Source of the DNA: Gottfriedia acidiceleris
GTDB taxonomy: Bacteria; Bacillota; Bacilli; Bacillales; Bacillaceae_G
Assembly: GCF_023115465.1 (NCBI RefSeq)
Contig: NZ_CP096034.1
Span: 3,410,001 to 3,474,000, forward strand
DNA: 64,000 bases
Direction of reading: 5' to 3'
Below the pieces are notes generated by a model, which did no database searches, had not been told where the DNA came from, and saw only the letters and a list, made by a program, of their open reading frames with translations. Positions 8,303 to 16,706 of the stretch are shown here, piece after piece (position 1 is the stretch's first letter; every line of letters starts with the position of its first letter). The position numbers and the translations under genes were made by a program.

Positions 8303-9337
8303 TTATTCAGTTAGTTCTTCTTCCTTATTTTCATGATCTGTTACGCCTAATACATCTAATAAAAAGATGAAAACTGGTATCCCGATAATAAGACCCCATA
8401 CGCCAAAAAATCGTTCAGAAAAGACTAGAATAAGAAATGTATAAAAAACTGGTAAGTTCGTTTTAGCTGAAATAAGCTTCGGATTTAAGAAATAGCTTTC
8501 TAGTGAGTGTAACACAAGGATCATGATGATCACATACATAATATGAGCCATTCCACCGATTGTATAGGCAATCGTACAAAGCGGAATTAATGAAATAAAC
8601 ATTCCTGCTACAGGGATTAATCCAAGTAAGAAAATCAAAAAGCCTAAACCGATTAACTGAGGAAATCCCATAAATCTTAAAGCTATTACCGATAGAATAC
8701 AATTCACAAATGCAATGATAAACTGCGCTTCAATCACTTTTCCAAAAGAACGCGAAAATCTTTCACCAAAATAGGCCATTTCATTATAAAAAACTGATAT
8801 TTTACTATTTTTAAATTTTTGAGTAAAAGCTATAATTCGAGGTTTTTCAAGTAGAAAAAAGAAGCTCAGAACTAGAGCAATTAATACTTCAATCCCCCAT
8901 TGACTAATATTAGATGCATACTTATATAAAAAATCTAATCCTTGCTCTGTATAACCTGATATTTCAACCTTTTTAATTGCTGTAACGATATAGTTTATGA
9001 TTTTCTCATCTGGTGGATTCATATAAAACGTTTTTATTTGGACGATTAGTTGAACAACTTGAGTTGTAATAATCGGTAAATAATTATAGATTCCAAAAAC
9101 TAACGCCGCCACAATGACAACATACAAAGAATAGACAACAACTAAACGATTAACTGGCAGTATCTTATTTAATCTATTCGTAATAAATTTATGTATCCGA
9201 TTCATTAAATAAGTAAAAATGAAAATTAGTAAGACTAAATTTATTATTTTCCGAATTAATATCAACACTAGAACGATACATAAAATAATCGCTAATCGTT
9301 TAAAAGTGCTACTTTGATAAAACTTTTTTACATCCAT
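8303..9337 (-). CDS. AI-2E family (PerM/YtvI-type) membrane transporter
   Basis: A 344-aa polytopic protein. It has about eight hydrophobic segments, two or three early ones, a long extracytoplasmic loop (about 85-145), and a C-terminal cluster. The C-terminal half contains GLGFLIFLLGLIPVAGMFIS, LHSLESYFLNPKLIS and WGLIIGIPVFIFLLDVL, the hallmark regions of PF01594. Some members export the AI-2 signal; others act in sodium/proton exchange, so the substrate is open. TAAGGAGGTT sits ahead of the ATG. It is a single-gene transcript with a strong terminator. Confidence 0.8.
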   Translation of the reverse strand: MDVKKFYQSSTFKRLAIILCIVLVLILIRKIINLVLLIFIFTYLMNRIHKFITNRLNKILPVNRLVVVYSLYVVIVAALVFGIYNYLPIITTQVVQLIVQIKTFYMNPPDEKIINYIVTAIKKVEISGYTEQGLDFLYKYASNISQWGIEVLIALVLSFFFLLEKPRIIAFTQKFKNSKISVFYNEMAYFGERFSRSFGKVIEAQFIIAFVNCILSVIALRFMGFPQLIGLGFLIFLLGLIPVAGMFISLIPLCTIAYTIGGMAHIMYVIIMILVLHSLESYFLNPKLISAKTNLPVFYTFLILVFSERFFGVWGLIIGIPVFIFLLDVLGVTDHENKEEELTE

Positions 9338-9408
9338 TCTACAACCTCCTTACTTTTTATCCTATTTGCCTATGTAGTATGGAATTATCTTAAACTCTAT
9401 ACAAGCAT

Positions 9409-9433
9409 AACCACATCCCAAAAGGAAGTGGTT
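9409..9433. repeat. short hairpin
   Basis: AACCACATCC and GGAAGTGGTT form a 10-bp stem with one mismatch and a 5-base loop. It sits in the region between divergent genes. No T-run follows, so it is not a standard terminator, and I cannot say what it does. Confidence 0.35.
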
Positions 9434-9557
9434 CATAAACGTTGTGTCTCTTTTCATTTTTATTTAGTAAGATCTTCATTTATGATTTTTTCATTTAATA
9501 AATTCTTAATATTAAATAGCACCAATTAATATTTTATCAATTCTAATACTAAAAATA

Positions 9558-9592
9558 AAGATGCTGCTACCAATAAAGTGTAGCAGCATCTT
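9558..9592. terminator. 13-bp perfect hairpin, probable terminator on the minus strand
   Basis: AAGATGCTGCTAC pairs perfectly with its complement at 9580-9592. On the minus strand it is followed by CTTTATTTTT. It stands between two divergently transcribed genes, so no complete gene feeds into it. It may insulate the transporter gene from antisense transcription or be left from a lost gene. Confidence 0.5.
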
Positions 9593-9702
9593 GTTATTGA
9601 ACTTTTTATGTCAAAATTTCTTTTCCCCTCTTTGCCCTTTCCTGCTTTCTTCATTCACAATTGGGCACATAGTGAATACTATAGGCATGAGGGTGTGATT
9701 CA

Positions 9703-10140
9703 ATGAATGACTATAAAATTAAAGAAGATCTTCGTATTATCGCTACTCTTCAAAGAGATTTAAATGTCGCTACTGCTGCACTATTATTAACTGGTCAAAT
9801 TACGTTAATAGGTGTTTTTGTAACGTCTGGTGAATTTAGTCTTTCTCTAAGTGGCCCCTTATTAGGTAGAGAACGTATAGAAAGTAAATATGGAGATCAA
9901 TTAACAAATACTCTCATTGATGTAATCGATATAATTATTGCGATTTTATTATTAATTGATGAAGTTCGAGTTGTAAGTTCTGTTATAGGACCTGGTAGAT
10001 TCACATTCAATGTCAGTGGTCCCATTTTCGGTGCACCAGTTAGCGAACCGACACTTCCTTTTCTAAAAAAAACGTATTACTTTTGTAAAAAAATTGTTTC
10101 GAAACATTTTGATATTGATCCGCGAATCTTTAGTAAATAA
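9703..10140 (+). CDS. uncharacterised protein with an internal duplication (145 aa)
   Basis: I do not recognise this family. The protein contains two related units of about 36 residues (about 20-55 and 76-110). Each has a long hydrophobic stretch ending in a beta-like strand pattern: GEFSLSLSGPLLG in the first and GRFTFNVSGPIFG in the second. There is no signal peptide, no cysteine-rich site and no catalytic motif; the C-terminal tail is basic. GAGGGTG precedes the ATG. A 42-codon membrane peptide gene follows 13 bases later and is probably co-translated. A small structural or membrane-associated spore or envelope protein is a possibility, but this is speculation. Confidence 0.7.
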   Translation: MNDYKIKEDLRIIATLQRDLNVATAALLLTGQITLIGVFVTSGEFSLSLSGPLLGRERIESKYGDQLTNTLIDVIDIIIAILLLIDEVRVVSSVIGPGRFTFNVSGPIFGAPVSEPTLPFLKKTYYFCKKIVSKHFDIDPRIFSK

Positions 10141-10153
10141 AGGAATGGTGATT

Positions 10154-10282
10154 ATGTCTTTAACAGATATCCCTACGGTAAGACCAACTGATACACAAGT
10201 TTTTCTTATGGCAATTTCTGTCATTTCGTTTATTTTCTTCTTTACTCAACGAAAAGCAAGTGATTCAACACAGGTGAGTTAA
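10154..10282 (+). CDS. small single-pass membrane peptide (42 aa)
   Basis: The frame starts at ATG 10154, about 9 bases after AAAGGA; an ATG at 10145 abuts that site. The peptide begins MSLTDIPTVRPTDTQ, has one transmembrane segment (VFLMAISVISFIFFF), and ends in a short polar tail. It follows the 145-aa unknown gene directly, so the two may act together. I assign no function. Confidence 0.55.
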   Translation: MSLTDIPTVRPTDTQVFLMAISVISFIFFFTQRKASDSTQVS

Positions 10283-10285
10283 GAA

Positions 10286-10786
10286 TCACAATTCGTCTTT
10301 TTCAAACTCGGGTTTATCTCTATTTTCGATAACTGATAAAACAGCTTCATTAATCTCTTCATAGCATGTGCATCTACAAATATTCGAAGATAGCCATTCC
10401 TTCATCGTTTCATAGGTTGGATGTGGATGTTTTAATAAAAGAGAATGACAATTCATAATAAATCCAGGAGTACAATAACCACATTGAAACGCAAAATTTT
10501 CAACAAATGCTTTTTGGATTGGTGAATCTTTTAACCCTTCAATTGTTGTTATTTTTTGACCAACTGCCTCGATGGCAAGCATTATACACGATTTATATAC
10601 TGTATCATTTACTACAACTGAACAAGCCCCACAATCTCCATTTAGGCAGCCTGGCTTTGCTCCAGTTAGACCTAGTTTAGTTCGTAACACATAAAGGAGA
10701 GTATCAACTGGACGGATCTCCACTTGTCGAATTTCATCATTAATGCTTAAAGAAACACTTAATTTTTTGCTTGGAGACTGGTCCAT
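10286..10786 (-). CDS. molybdenum hydroxylase [2Fe-2S] subunit (xanthine dehydrogenase type)
   Basis: The small electron-transfer subunit of a three-subunit molybdopterin hydroxylase. The N-terminal plant-type ferredoxin domain has GCLNGDCGACSV plus a later KSC. The C-terminal helical domain has QCGYCTPGF (about 103) and NICRCTC (about 137). Together these ligate two [2Fe-2S] clusters, which relay electrons between the molybdenum and FAD subunits. Relatives nearly always read CRCTGY at the last motif; here the glycine is a cysteine (CRCTCY). 166 aa is normal. It is the last gene of the operon and overlaps the FAD subunit gene by one base (TAATG). The substrate could be a purine or another N-heterocycle or aldehyde. 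Confidence 0.9.
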   Translation of the reverse strand: MDQSPSKKLSVSLSINDEIRQVEIRPVDTLLYVLRTKLGLTGAKPGCLNGDCGACSVVVNDTVYKSCIMLAIEAVGQKITTIEGLKDSPIQKAFVENFAFQCGYCTPGFIMNCHSLLLKHPHPTYETMKEWLSSNICRCTCYEEINEAVLSVIENRDKPEFEKDEL

Positions 10787-11631
10787 TACCTTCCCTCCAT
10801 TTCTAAAATGATCTCTTCTATTGTGTTTTTTAGTACAAATAGTCGGTACTCTTTTGTGCCTTCAATATCGTCAAGTACTTCACCAGGAATGAATTGAATG
10901 GCTTTTTGTATTCTTTCTTCTACACTCGAGTTCGTATTATTTAGCTCGGCTTCCATTTGCTTTGAACGAAACGGAAAAGGACATAGCCCACTAAAAGCAA
11001 AACGCAATTGATTATCCGATTTAATAGATGCGATCGTCAGTAATGGATAACCCGTATCCCATTGCTGACGTTTTTTTATGCTCATATATGGTAGATTGAT
11101 ATATTTCTTTTCCGTTAACAGCTGGATTAGAAGTTGTCCGTCTTGGAGCTGAAGGTTTTGATTGAAGATTTGTTCGATTGGATAAGCCTCTATACCATTG
11201 TACCCGGCAACAACCACTTGGCTATCACATAGTAGAAACGGTAATACTGCTTCACGGTAAAAAATTTGACCACATAAATTTCCACCTAAAGTTATTTTAT
11301 TCCTTGCAGTTCGATCAGCTATTTCCATAGAAGCTTTAGAGAGTAATGGAAAGAGGTTTTTTTCTTCAATATGAGTAAGTAAAAGTGCGGCACCTGCTAT
11401 TAAATAGTCCTCATTAAACTCAAATAATTGACACTCTTTTAGATCTTTAATATCGATTAGAGCATCTGTTTCGACGAGGTTTAAACGACCAAGTGTTATG
11501 ATTTCTGTACCACCTGCATAGTAAATGGGTCTTTTGTTTTTAGCTTTTAAAAAATAAAAAGTCTCCAATGCTTCTTTAATCGTCATTGGTTTATAGTAAT
11601 CTATATTAGAAGTTAACAAACTATACCCCAC
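10786..11631 (-). CDS. molybdenum hydroxylase FAD-binding subunit
   Basis: The medium subunit, 281 aa, which carries FAD and passes electrons to NAD+ or another acceptor. The FAD-binding motif YYAGGTE lies at about residues 37-43 and the second flavin-contact motif TLGGNLCG at about 113. The C-terminal CO-dehydrogenase-flavoprotein domain follows. It lies between the molybdenum-subunit and iron-sulphur-subunit genes, overlapping the former by 11 bases and the latter by one base, so the three are translationally coupled. The gene ends in GGAGGGAAGG, which serves as ribosome binding site for the next gene. Confidence 0.88.
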   Translation of the reverse strand: MGYSLLTSNIDYYKPMTIKEALETFYFLKAKNKRPIYYAGGTEIITLGRLNLVETDALIDIKDLKECQLFEFNEDYLIAGAALLLTHIEEKNLFPLLSKASMEIADRTARNKITLGGNLCGQIFYREAVLPFLLCDSQVVVAGYNGIEAYPIEQIFNQNLQLQDGQLLIQLLTEKKYINLPYMSIKKRQQWDTGYPLLTIASIKSDNQLRFAFSGLCPFPFRSKQMEAELNNTNSSVEERIQKAIQFIPGEVLDDIEGTKEYRLFVLKNTIEEIILEMEGR

Positions 11632-13936
11632 CTTTTATTTTCCATAATAGTTCTGGGATAATTGGTAAGTTGTAAATTTCAGCTGAAATTGCAGTTGAAA
11701 GACTATTTCCAAGAGCAGCTGGCATCCCCAGTAACCCATGTTCACCTACCCCTCTTGCACCAAATACAGCATCGATTTGTGGTGTTTCAACAAACGCAAC
11801 TTCATATTTAGGGTTCTCTCCAAATCGAATTGGTCGATAAGTTCGTAATTGTGGATTTAGTACCTTCCCATGCGCATCGAAATAAAAGGTCTCTCTTCCT
11901 GCAAAAGATAGTCCCATACTCATTGCACCTTTAACTTGACCAGTTGCAGTCTTAATGTTAAGTACTTTGCCAATGTCAACAGCTGTAACTGCTTTAAGAA
12001 TCCTATACTCATATGTTTTCGTATCGATTTCTACTTCTACACCATGTGCACAAACCGTCCACTCTGGTCCTGGCTTTCCGGCCCCAGTTTCTGGATCCAT
12101 ACGGGTTAAACCCGTTAATATATAGTGACCCCTACCTATTATTTGTCCACCAATCGAATTTCCATTTGGAAATGTGTATCCGTAAGCAATCTCTTTAATT
12201 GGAATATTTTTAGTTGGTTCACTACTTAAGTAAACTTTTCCATAACCAACTTCTAAATCCTCAACAGGAGCACGCAAAATAAATGAGGCTAAATCTTTTA
12301 ATTGTTTAATTAAATCTTCAGCAGCTGCTAACAATGCTCTTCCTGCCATGAATGTCCCTCTACTTGCAACAGTTTTCCAATGCTCTGGTGTGTTTAATGT
12401 ATTAATCTTCATTTGAACATGAATATCGTCTACATCCATTTTTAGAATCTCTGCTAACATTTGAGCAAGTATTGTTTTAGTACCTTGACCAATCTCTACA
12501 ACTCCAGAAATTAAATTAATACTCCCGTCTTCATTATAGATTAATATGACACCTGAACTTGCATTTGGTGTAATGGTAGAAGTTTTCCACGAGCAACTAA
12601 TTCCTTTTACTCTCAATTTATGATTACCTATGTCAATAACCTGACCTTCTTGCCAATTGATTAATTCTTTCATTTTTTCAATACATTTAGGTAGATTTCC
12701 AACTGTACTTGAATTTAATACAACTTGGGTAGGCGTTTGATCACCAGGTTTAATTGCGTTTCTTTCTCGGAGTTCGATCGGATCCATATTTAATTTTCTT
12801 GCAAGAATATCCATCGCTCGCTCGAATGCGAAATGTACTTCTGAATGACTAAAACCTCTAAAAGGTGCGGGGTATGGATGATTCGTATACATGCATAAAG
12901 AATCACACCAAATATTTTCGATATTGTAAGGTCCTGTACAATCAACTGCCCCTGCCCTAGTTAAATCAATTGATTTATCAGCATATGCTCCGCCATCCCA
13001 AAAATATAGAATTTCTGCAACTTTGAGCATTCCATCTTTTGTACATCCTAGTTTTACATTTGCTTCTAGACCAATATGTCCAGGAGATGAAAGCATATCA
13101 TTTTCACGAGTATTATATATTTTAACTAATCTACCATTTACAGCTCTTGAAGCAATATAGGCTAATATCTCTAACTGAACTGCTCCTTTCCCACCATACC
13201 CCCCACCAACAAAAGGAGTGTTTACAATGACTTTTCCAGGCTTAATTCCAAAATAATCTCCAATTAAATTCTTAACCATAAATGGTGCTTGGGATGAGGT
13301 GGTGATCTCAACCGTGCCATCATGATGGATTTGAGCATATGAACATCTTGTCTCCATCGCAGCATGGTCTGATGGTCTGAATGCAAAACTTTCATCAATC
13401 ATAACTTCACTTTCTCTCCAGCCTTTATTAAAATCTCCTTTTCGGATTTTTATCCTAGTAGCAATATTTGTACCAGGTTCTGGATAAACTCCTTCAGTAA
13501 TTTCATACTCTCCTAGTTTTGGGTGTAGGAGTGGCGCATCTTGTTTAAGTGCTTCAGATGGAGAATTTACAACTGGAAGTAATTCATATTGTACTCTTAC
13601 TAAATTAGCAGCTTTATTCGCTTCGTACTGGGTATCCGCTACAACGATTGCTACTACTTCACCAAAAAAACGAACGCGATCAAAAGCTATTGGATAACGG
13701 TCAAGTATTCCTTCTCCTACTAAAGGTAGATTCTCGCCAAAAATTATTTTTCTGACACCTTGTACTTTTAGAGCATCGGTAGCATCGATACTTTTAATCA
13801 TTGCATGAGCGTATGGACTTGTCACTAATTGCCCGTGTAGCATCTCATTTGTCTCAAAGTCACCTGTATATTTAGCACGGCCTGTTACTTTTTCGAAGGA
13901 CTCTTTTCGGGGGATCCCTTTTCCAATTATATGCAT
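11621..13936 (-). CDS. molybdenum hydroxylase large (molybdopterin) subunit
   Basis: The catalytic subunit of a xanthine-dehydrogenase-type hydroxylase. The N-terminal a/b hammerhead is marked by KVTGRAKYTGD (about 17-27). The molybdopterin domain shows VGGGYGGKG (about 244), YPAPFRGFS (about 350), VVEIGQGTKT (about 480) and the C-terminal GARGVGEHGLLG, whose glutamate is the usual catalytic base. Length fits PucD/XdhA-type subunits. I place the start at ATG 13936, with AAAGGGG about 12 bases upstream; a TTG at 13948 directly abuts that site. It is the first gene of a three-gene operon. Purine oxidation is the most common role for this set in Bacillaceae, but no purine or XdhC-type maturation gene is nearby. 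Confidence 0.87.
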   Translation of the reverse strand: MHIIGKGIPRKESFEKVTGRAKYTGDFETNEMLHGQLVTSPYAHAMIKSIDATDALKVQGVRKIIFGENLPLVGEGILDRYPIAFDRVRFFGEVVAIVVADTQYEANKAANLVRVQYELLPVVNSPSEALKQDAPLLHPKLGEYEITEGVYPEPGTNIATRIKIRKGDFNKGWRESEVMIDESFAFRPSDHAAMETRCSYAQIHHDGTVEITTSSQAPFMVKNLIGDYFGIKPGKVIVNTPFVGGGYGGKGAVQLEILAYIASRAVNGRLVKIYNTRENDMLSSPGHIGLEANVKLGCTKDGMLKVAEILYFWDGGAYADKSIDLTRAGAVDCTGPYNIENIWCDSLCMYTNHPYPAPFRGFSHSEVHFAFERAMDILARKLNMDPIELRERNAIKPGDQTPTQVVLNSSTVGNLPKCIEKMKELINWQEGQVIDIGNHKLRVKGISCSWKTSTITPNASSGVILIYNEDGSINLISGVVEIGQGTKTILAQMLAEILKMDVDDIHVQMKINTLNTPEHWKTVASRGTFMAGRALLAAAEDLIKQLKDLASFILRAPVEDLEVGYGKVYLSSEPTKNIPIKEIAYGYTFPNGNSIGGQIIGRGHYILTGLTRMDPETGAGKPGPEWTVCAHGVEVEIDTKTYEYRILKAVTAVDIGKVLNIKTATGQVKGAMSMGLSFAGRETFYFDAHGKVLNPQLRTYRPIRFGENPKYEVAFVETPQIDAVFGARGVGEHGLLGMPAALGNSLSTAISAEIYNLPIIPELLWKIKGGV

Positions 13937-14097
13937 AAAGTTTCTCAACCCCTTTCCTATAAAAAAAACTTAATTAATACCTTTTCAATATTGCTAAGAT
14001 GATTCTATATTTTTTGCAAATTACAAACTCCTTTATATTTCTATCTATAAAATTTCTTTAATATAAGATTCTCTAAAAAATTTATGTTTCGAATACT

Positions 14098-14128
14098 AAA
14101 AAAATGCCCAGATAGACGAATCGGGCAT
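14098..14128 (-). terminator. hairpin with T-run upstream of the molybdenum hydroxylase operon
   Basis: ATGCCC-A-GAT pairs with ATCGGGCAT around a short loop. On the minus strand it is followed by seven T. It lies about 160 bases upstream of the operon's first codon, where no gene ends. It could be a leader attenuator of the hydroxylase operon, or a barrier to transcription entering from the right. Confidence 0.55.
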
Positions 14129-14257
14129 CTTTATATAATGAAAACTTTTCCATAACAGATTATATAAGTATTTTAGGATTGTTTTTCAGTACATATCTAA
14201 TTCAGTCTTGGGAATATTATTTTTATACTTTACGGAGTTTTTAAGGAGTTGGTTTGA

Positions 14258-15646
14258 ATGGAAGTAAATGAAAAAACCTCCATGTTAGATGAAGTCAAAA
14301 GTTCATTTCAATCAAGTTCAGATTTTAAATATAAAAAATACTCAACTGGGGAAGTAACTCTTCATTTATTCTATTTAGACACAATGATCGATTCAGAAGT
14401 TATTCAAACCCATATACTAGAACGTGTTCTTTCAAAAGATGATTCAGATCGAATTAAAACAACTATCTTGAATACAGAAGATGCAAATACACTTGATGAA
14501 TGTATTCAGTTTATTCTTTCTGGTAACGTCATTGTTTTTAATGATAATAATAAAAGTAAAGCAAAGTCATATTCTGTACCAAGTAATAATAGCGATCGGT
14601 CAATATCAGAATCACTTACTGAAACTGTTTCATTAGGTGCGCATGATAGCTTTGTTGAGAGTCTAAACATCAATTCAACTTTAATTCGAAAAAGATTACG
14701 TACGAAAGAATTAATCATCAAAAAAATGGCAGTTGGTAAAAAATATCCTGTGTCGATTTCCATTTTTTATTTGAACGATATAACACCTCAAACTATGATT
14801 GAAACAATTGAACAAAAATTAAAAGAGCTAGAGTCAAGTGGAAAAGTTGAACCTGAACGAATGATTGAATCCGTACATATTCAAAATATTATCGAAGAGT
14901 ACCCCTCTTCTCCCTTTCCACAAGTAATGTTCACTGAAAGACCCGACCGTACAGTTCGTCATTTATTAATAGGTAAACCTGCAATTATGATTGATAATGA
15001 TCCTAATGCCTTATTATTTCCTTGTGATATTTATGGTTATTTTCGTAGTGTAGACGATTTTAATTTCCGATGGCTTTTTGGGATATTTTTTTATTGCTTA
15101 AGAATGGTCGCATTTTGGATTGCTGTATTATTACCTTCAATTTATATTGCTATTACAACATATCATTCGAATATTTTACCGATTTCTATTTTTTATACTT
15201 TAAAACTATCAATTGAAAATGTCCCACTTCCACCAATAATTGAAGCCTTTTCGATGATTATTATTTTAGAGCTTTTGAAGGAAGCACCTTTAAGACTACC
15301 GAATCCGATTGGGTCTACAATCGGTACAGTTGGAGCGATTGTCTTAGGGACCTCTATTGTACAAACGAATTTAATTTCAAATTCTATGGTTGTTGTCATT
15401 GCGTTCACAGCCGTTGCATCATTCTCACTTCCATCAAGGGAAATGTCGATTGCTTCAAGAATTATGGGAATACCTCTCTTAGTCCTTTCATCATTTTTTG
15501 GATTTATTGGTATTTCCTTAGGCATCTTTATGATTTTAGCTCACCTATCAAAAATTAGAGCATTTAGTTACCGTTATGTAGAAAATCCAGGTTTCTCAGA
15601 ATTTGTTTTGTTAAAAAATAGGAAGGGAAAACAACATGATCAATAA
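14258..15646 (+). CDS. GerA-family spore germination protein (receptor A subunit)
   Basis: The A subunit of a germinant receptor in the spore inner membrane. The N-terminal cytosolic half (1-270) contains the conserved FTERPDRTVRHLLIGKPAIM segment. The membrane half has IENVPLPPIIEA, EAPLRLPNPIGSTIGTVGAIVLG and about five to six helices. 462 aa is on the short side for the family. The C-terminus ends in an atypical stretch (SYRYVENPGF) instead of the usual VPYL.P motif. TTAAGGAG precedes the ATG. The B-subunit gene overlaps its end by 11 bases. I infer forespore (SigG) expression but could not identify the promoter. Confidence 0.92.
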   Translation: MEVNEKTSMLDEVKSSFQSSSDFKYKKYSTGEVTLHLFYLDTMIDSEVIQTHILERVLSKDDSDRIKTTILNTEDANTLDECIQFILSGNVIVFNDNNKSKAKSYSVPSNNSDRSISESLTETVSLGAHDSFVESLNINSTLIRKRLRTKELIIKKMAVGKKYPVSISIFYLNDITPQTMIETIEQKLKELESSGKVEPERMIESVHIQNIIEEYPSSPFPQVMFTERPDRTVRHLLIGKPAIMIDNDPNALLFPCDIYGYFRSVDDFNFRWLFGIFFYCLRMVAFWIAVLLPSIYIAITTYHSNILPISIFYTLKLSIENVPLPPIIEAFSMIIILELLKEAPLRLPNPIGSTIGTVGAIVLGTSIVQTNLISNSMVVVIAFTAVASFSLPSREMSIASRIMGIPLLVLSSFFGFIGISLGIFMILAHLSKIRAFSYRYVENPGFSEFVLLKNRKGKQHDQ

Positions 15647-16706
15647 TAAACACCTATTCTATTTAATTATATTTACACAATTCGGTGTTGCCATTACAAG
15701 CTTGCCTAATGTTATTTATAAAAAAACTGGCCATGATGGTTGGATTTCGACTCTTATTGCTGGTTTAATCGTTCAAATTTTAATATTCCTTTATTATAGT
15801 TTATATAAAAATTTTCCAAACAAAAGTTTTACTGACTATACAAAACTAATCACGAATCCATTTATTGGAACTTGTATTAATATTTGTTATTACATCTATT
15901 TTTTGTATGTAGTTCTACTAATATCTTTGAGATTTTCTGATATTATCACGATATGGATTTTTCCAAAAAGCCCTTCTTGGCTTATACTCATTTTATTTTT
16001 ATTCACCGCATATTTTGTCGCAAAAGAGGACATCCAAACAATTGCCAGAACATATGTACTCTGTACTTTTATCTTTCTGATTTTTATCTTATTTCTTCTA
16101 TCTTCTTATAAAAATGTTCATATAGGTAGAATATTACCAATTGGTCAAAATCCAATTAAAAGTATCAGCTCTGGTGCATATTCTTCATTTATTCAAATGT
16201 TAGGTTTCGAAATTTTTTTATTTTTATCACCAAGCTTTCAAAATACAAAAAAGAAATTATTTACTTTATCACTCGCAAATTTTTTTACGACAATTATGTA
16301 TACTTTTGTTATTTTTACATCGTTTATCCGATTAAGTAACAAAGAAAATAGTTATATCATAGATCCAATCCTTTATATATTTAAAACCTATCAATCAAAG
16401 ATGATTGACAGTCTAGATACACTATTTTTAAGCATTTGGACAATTGTCATTTGTGCTACAGTAGTTAACTATATTTATATCATTAGTGAAGATGTACATA
16501 AACGCTTATCTTTAATTGTAAAAAGTAGGAAAAGTATAGTACTTTTCCTACTTTTCATCATATTTGCTTTTTACCCTTTTATTTCATTATTTGTTATAAA
16601 AAGAGAGACACTCACTAACTTTGCAAGTTATTTGGATCCAATCTTTATTATCATCATTCCATTCCTATTGTTCCTTATTCATAAAGTTAGGGGGCTAATA
16701 AATTGA
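15636..16706 (+). CDS. GerB-family spore germination permease (receptor B subunit)
   Basis: The B subunit belongs to the APC superfamily (endospore germination permease), about 10 membrane helices in 356 aa. It begins with a hydrophobic helix containing FTQFGVAITSLPNVIYK and has GHDGWISTLIAGL next, the usual first two helices. B subunits bind the germinant in receptors studied so far. The start overlaps the A gene and the stop overlaps the C gene (TTGA), which implies coupled translation and a 1:1:1 complex. The germinant is unknown; it differs clearly from the second receptor's B subunit in this window. Confidence 0.92.
   Translation: MINNKHLFYLIIFTQFGVAITSLPNVIYKKTGHDGWISTLIAGLIVQILIFLYYSLYKNFPNKSFTDYTKLITNPFIGTCINICYYIYFLYVVLLISLRFSDIITIWIFPKSPSWLILILFLFTAYFVAKEDIQTIARTYVLCTFIFLIFILFLLSSYKNVHIGRILPIGQNPIKSISSGAYSSFIQMLGFEIFLFLSPSFQNTKKKLFTLSLANFFTTIMYTFVIFTSFIRLSNKENSYIIDPILYIFKTYQSKMIDSLDTLFLSIWTIVICATVVNYIYIISEDVHKRLSLIVKSRKSIVLFLLFIIFAFYPFISLFVIKRETLTNFASYLDPIFIIIIPFLLFLIHKVRGLIN

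Noticed and set aside
9314-9529. 71-codon plus-strand frame
   Set aside because: It overlaps the start of the transporter gene, has no binding site, and covers a hairpin in the promoter region.
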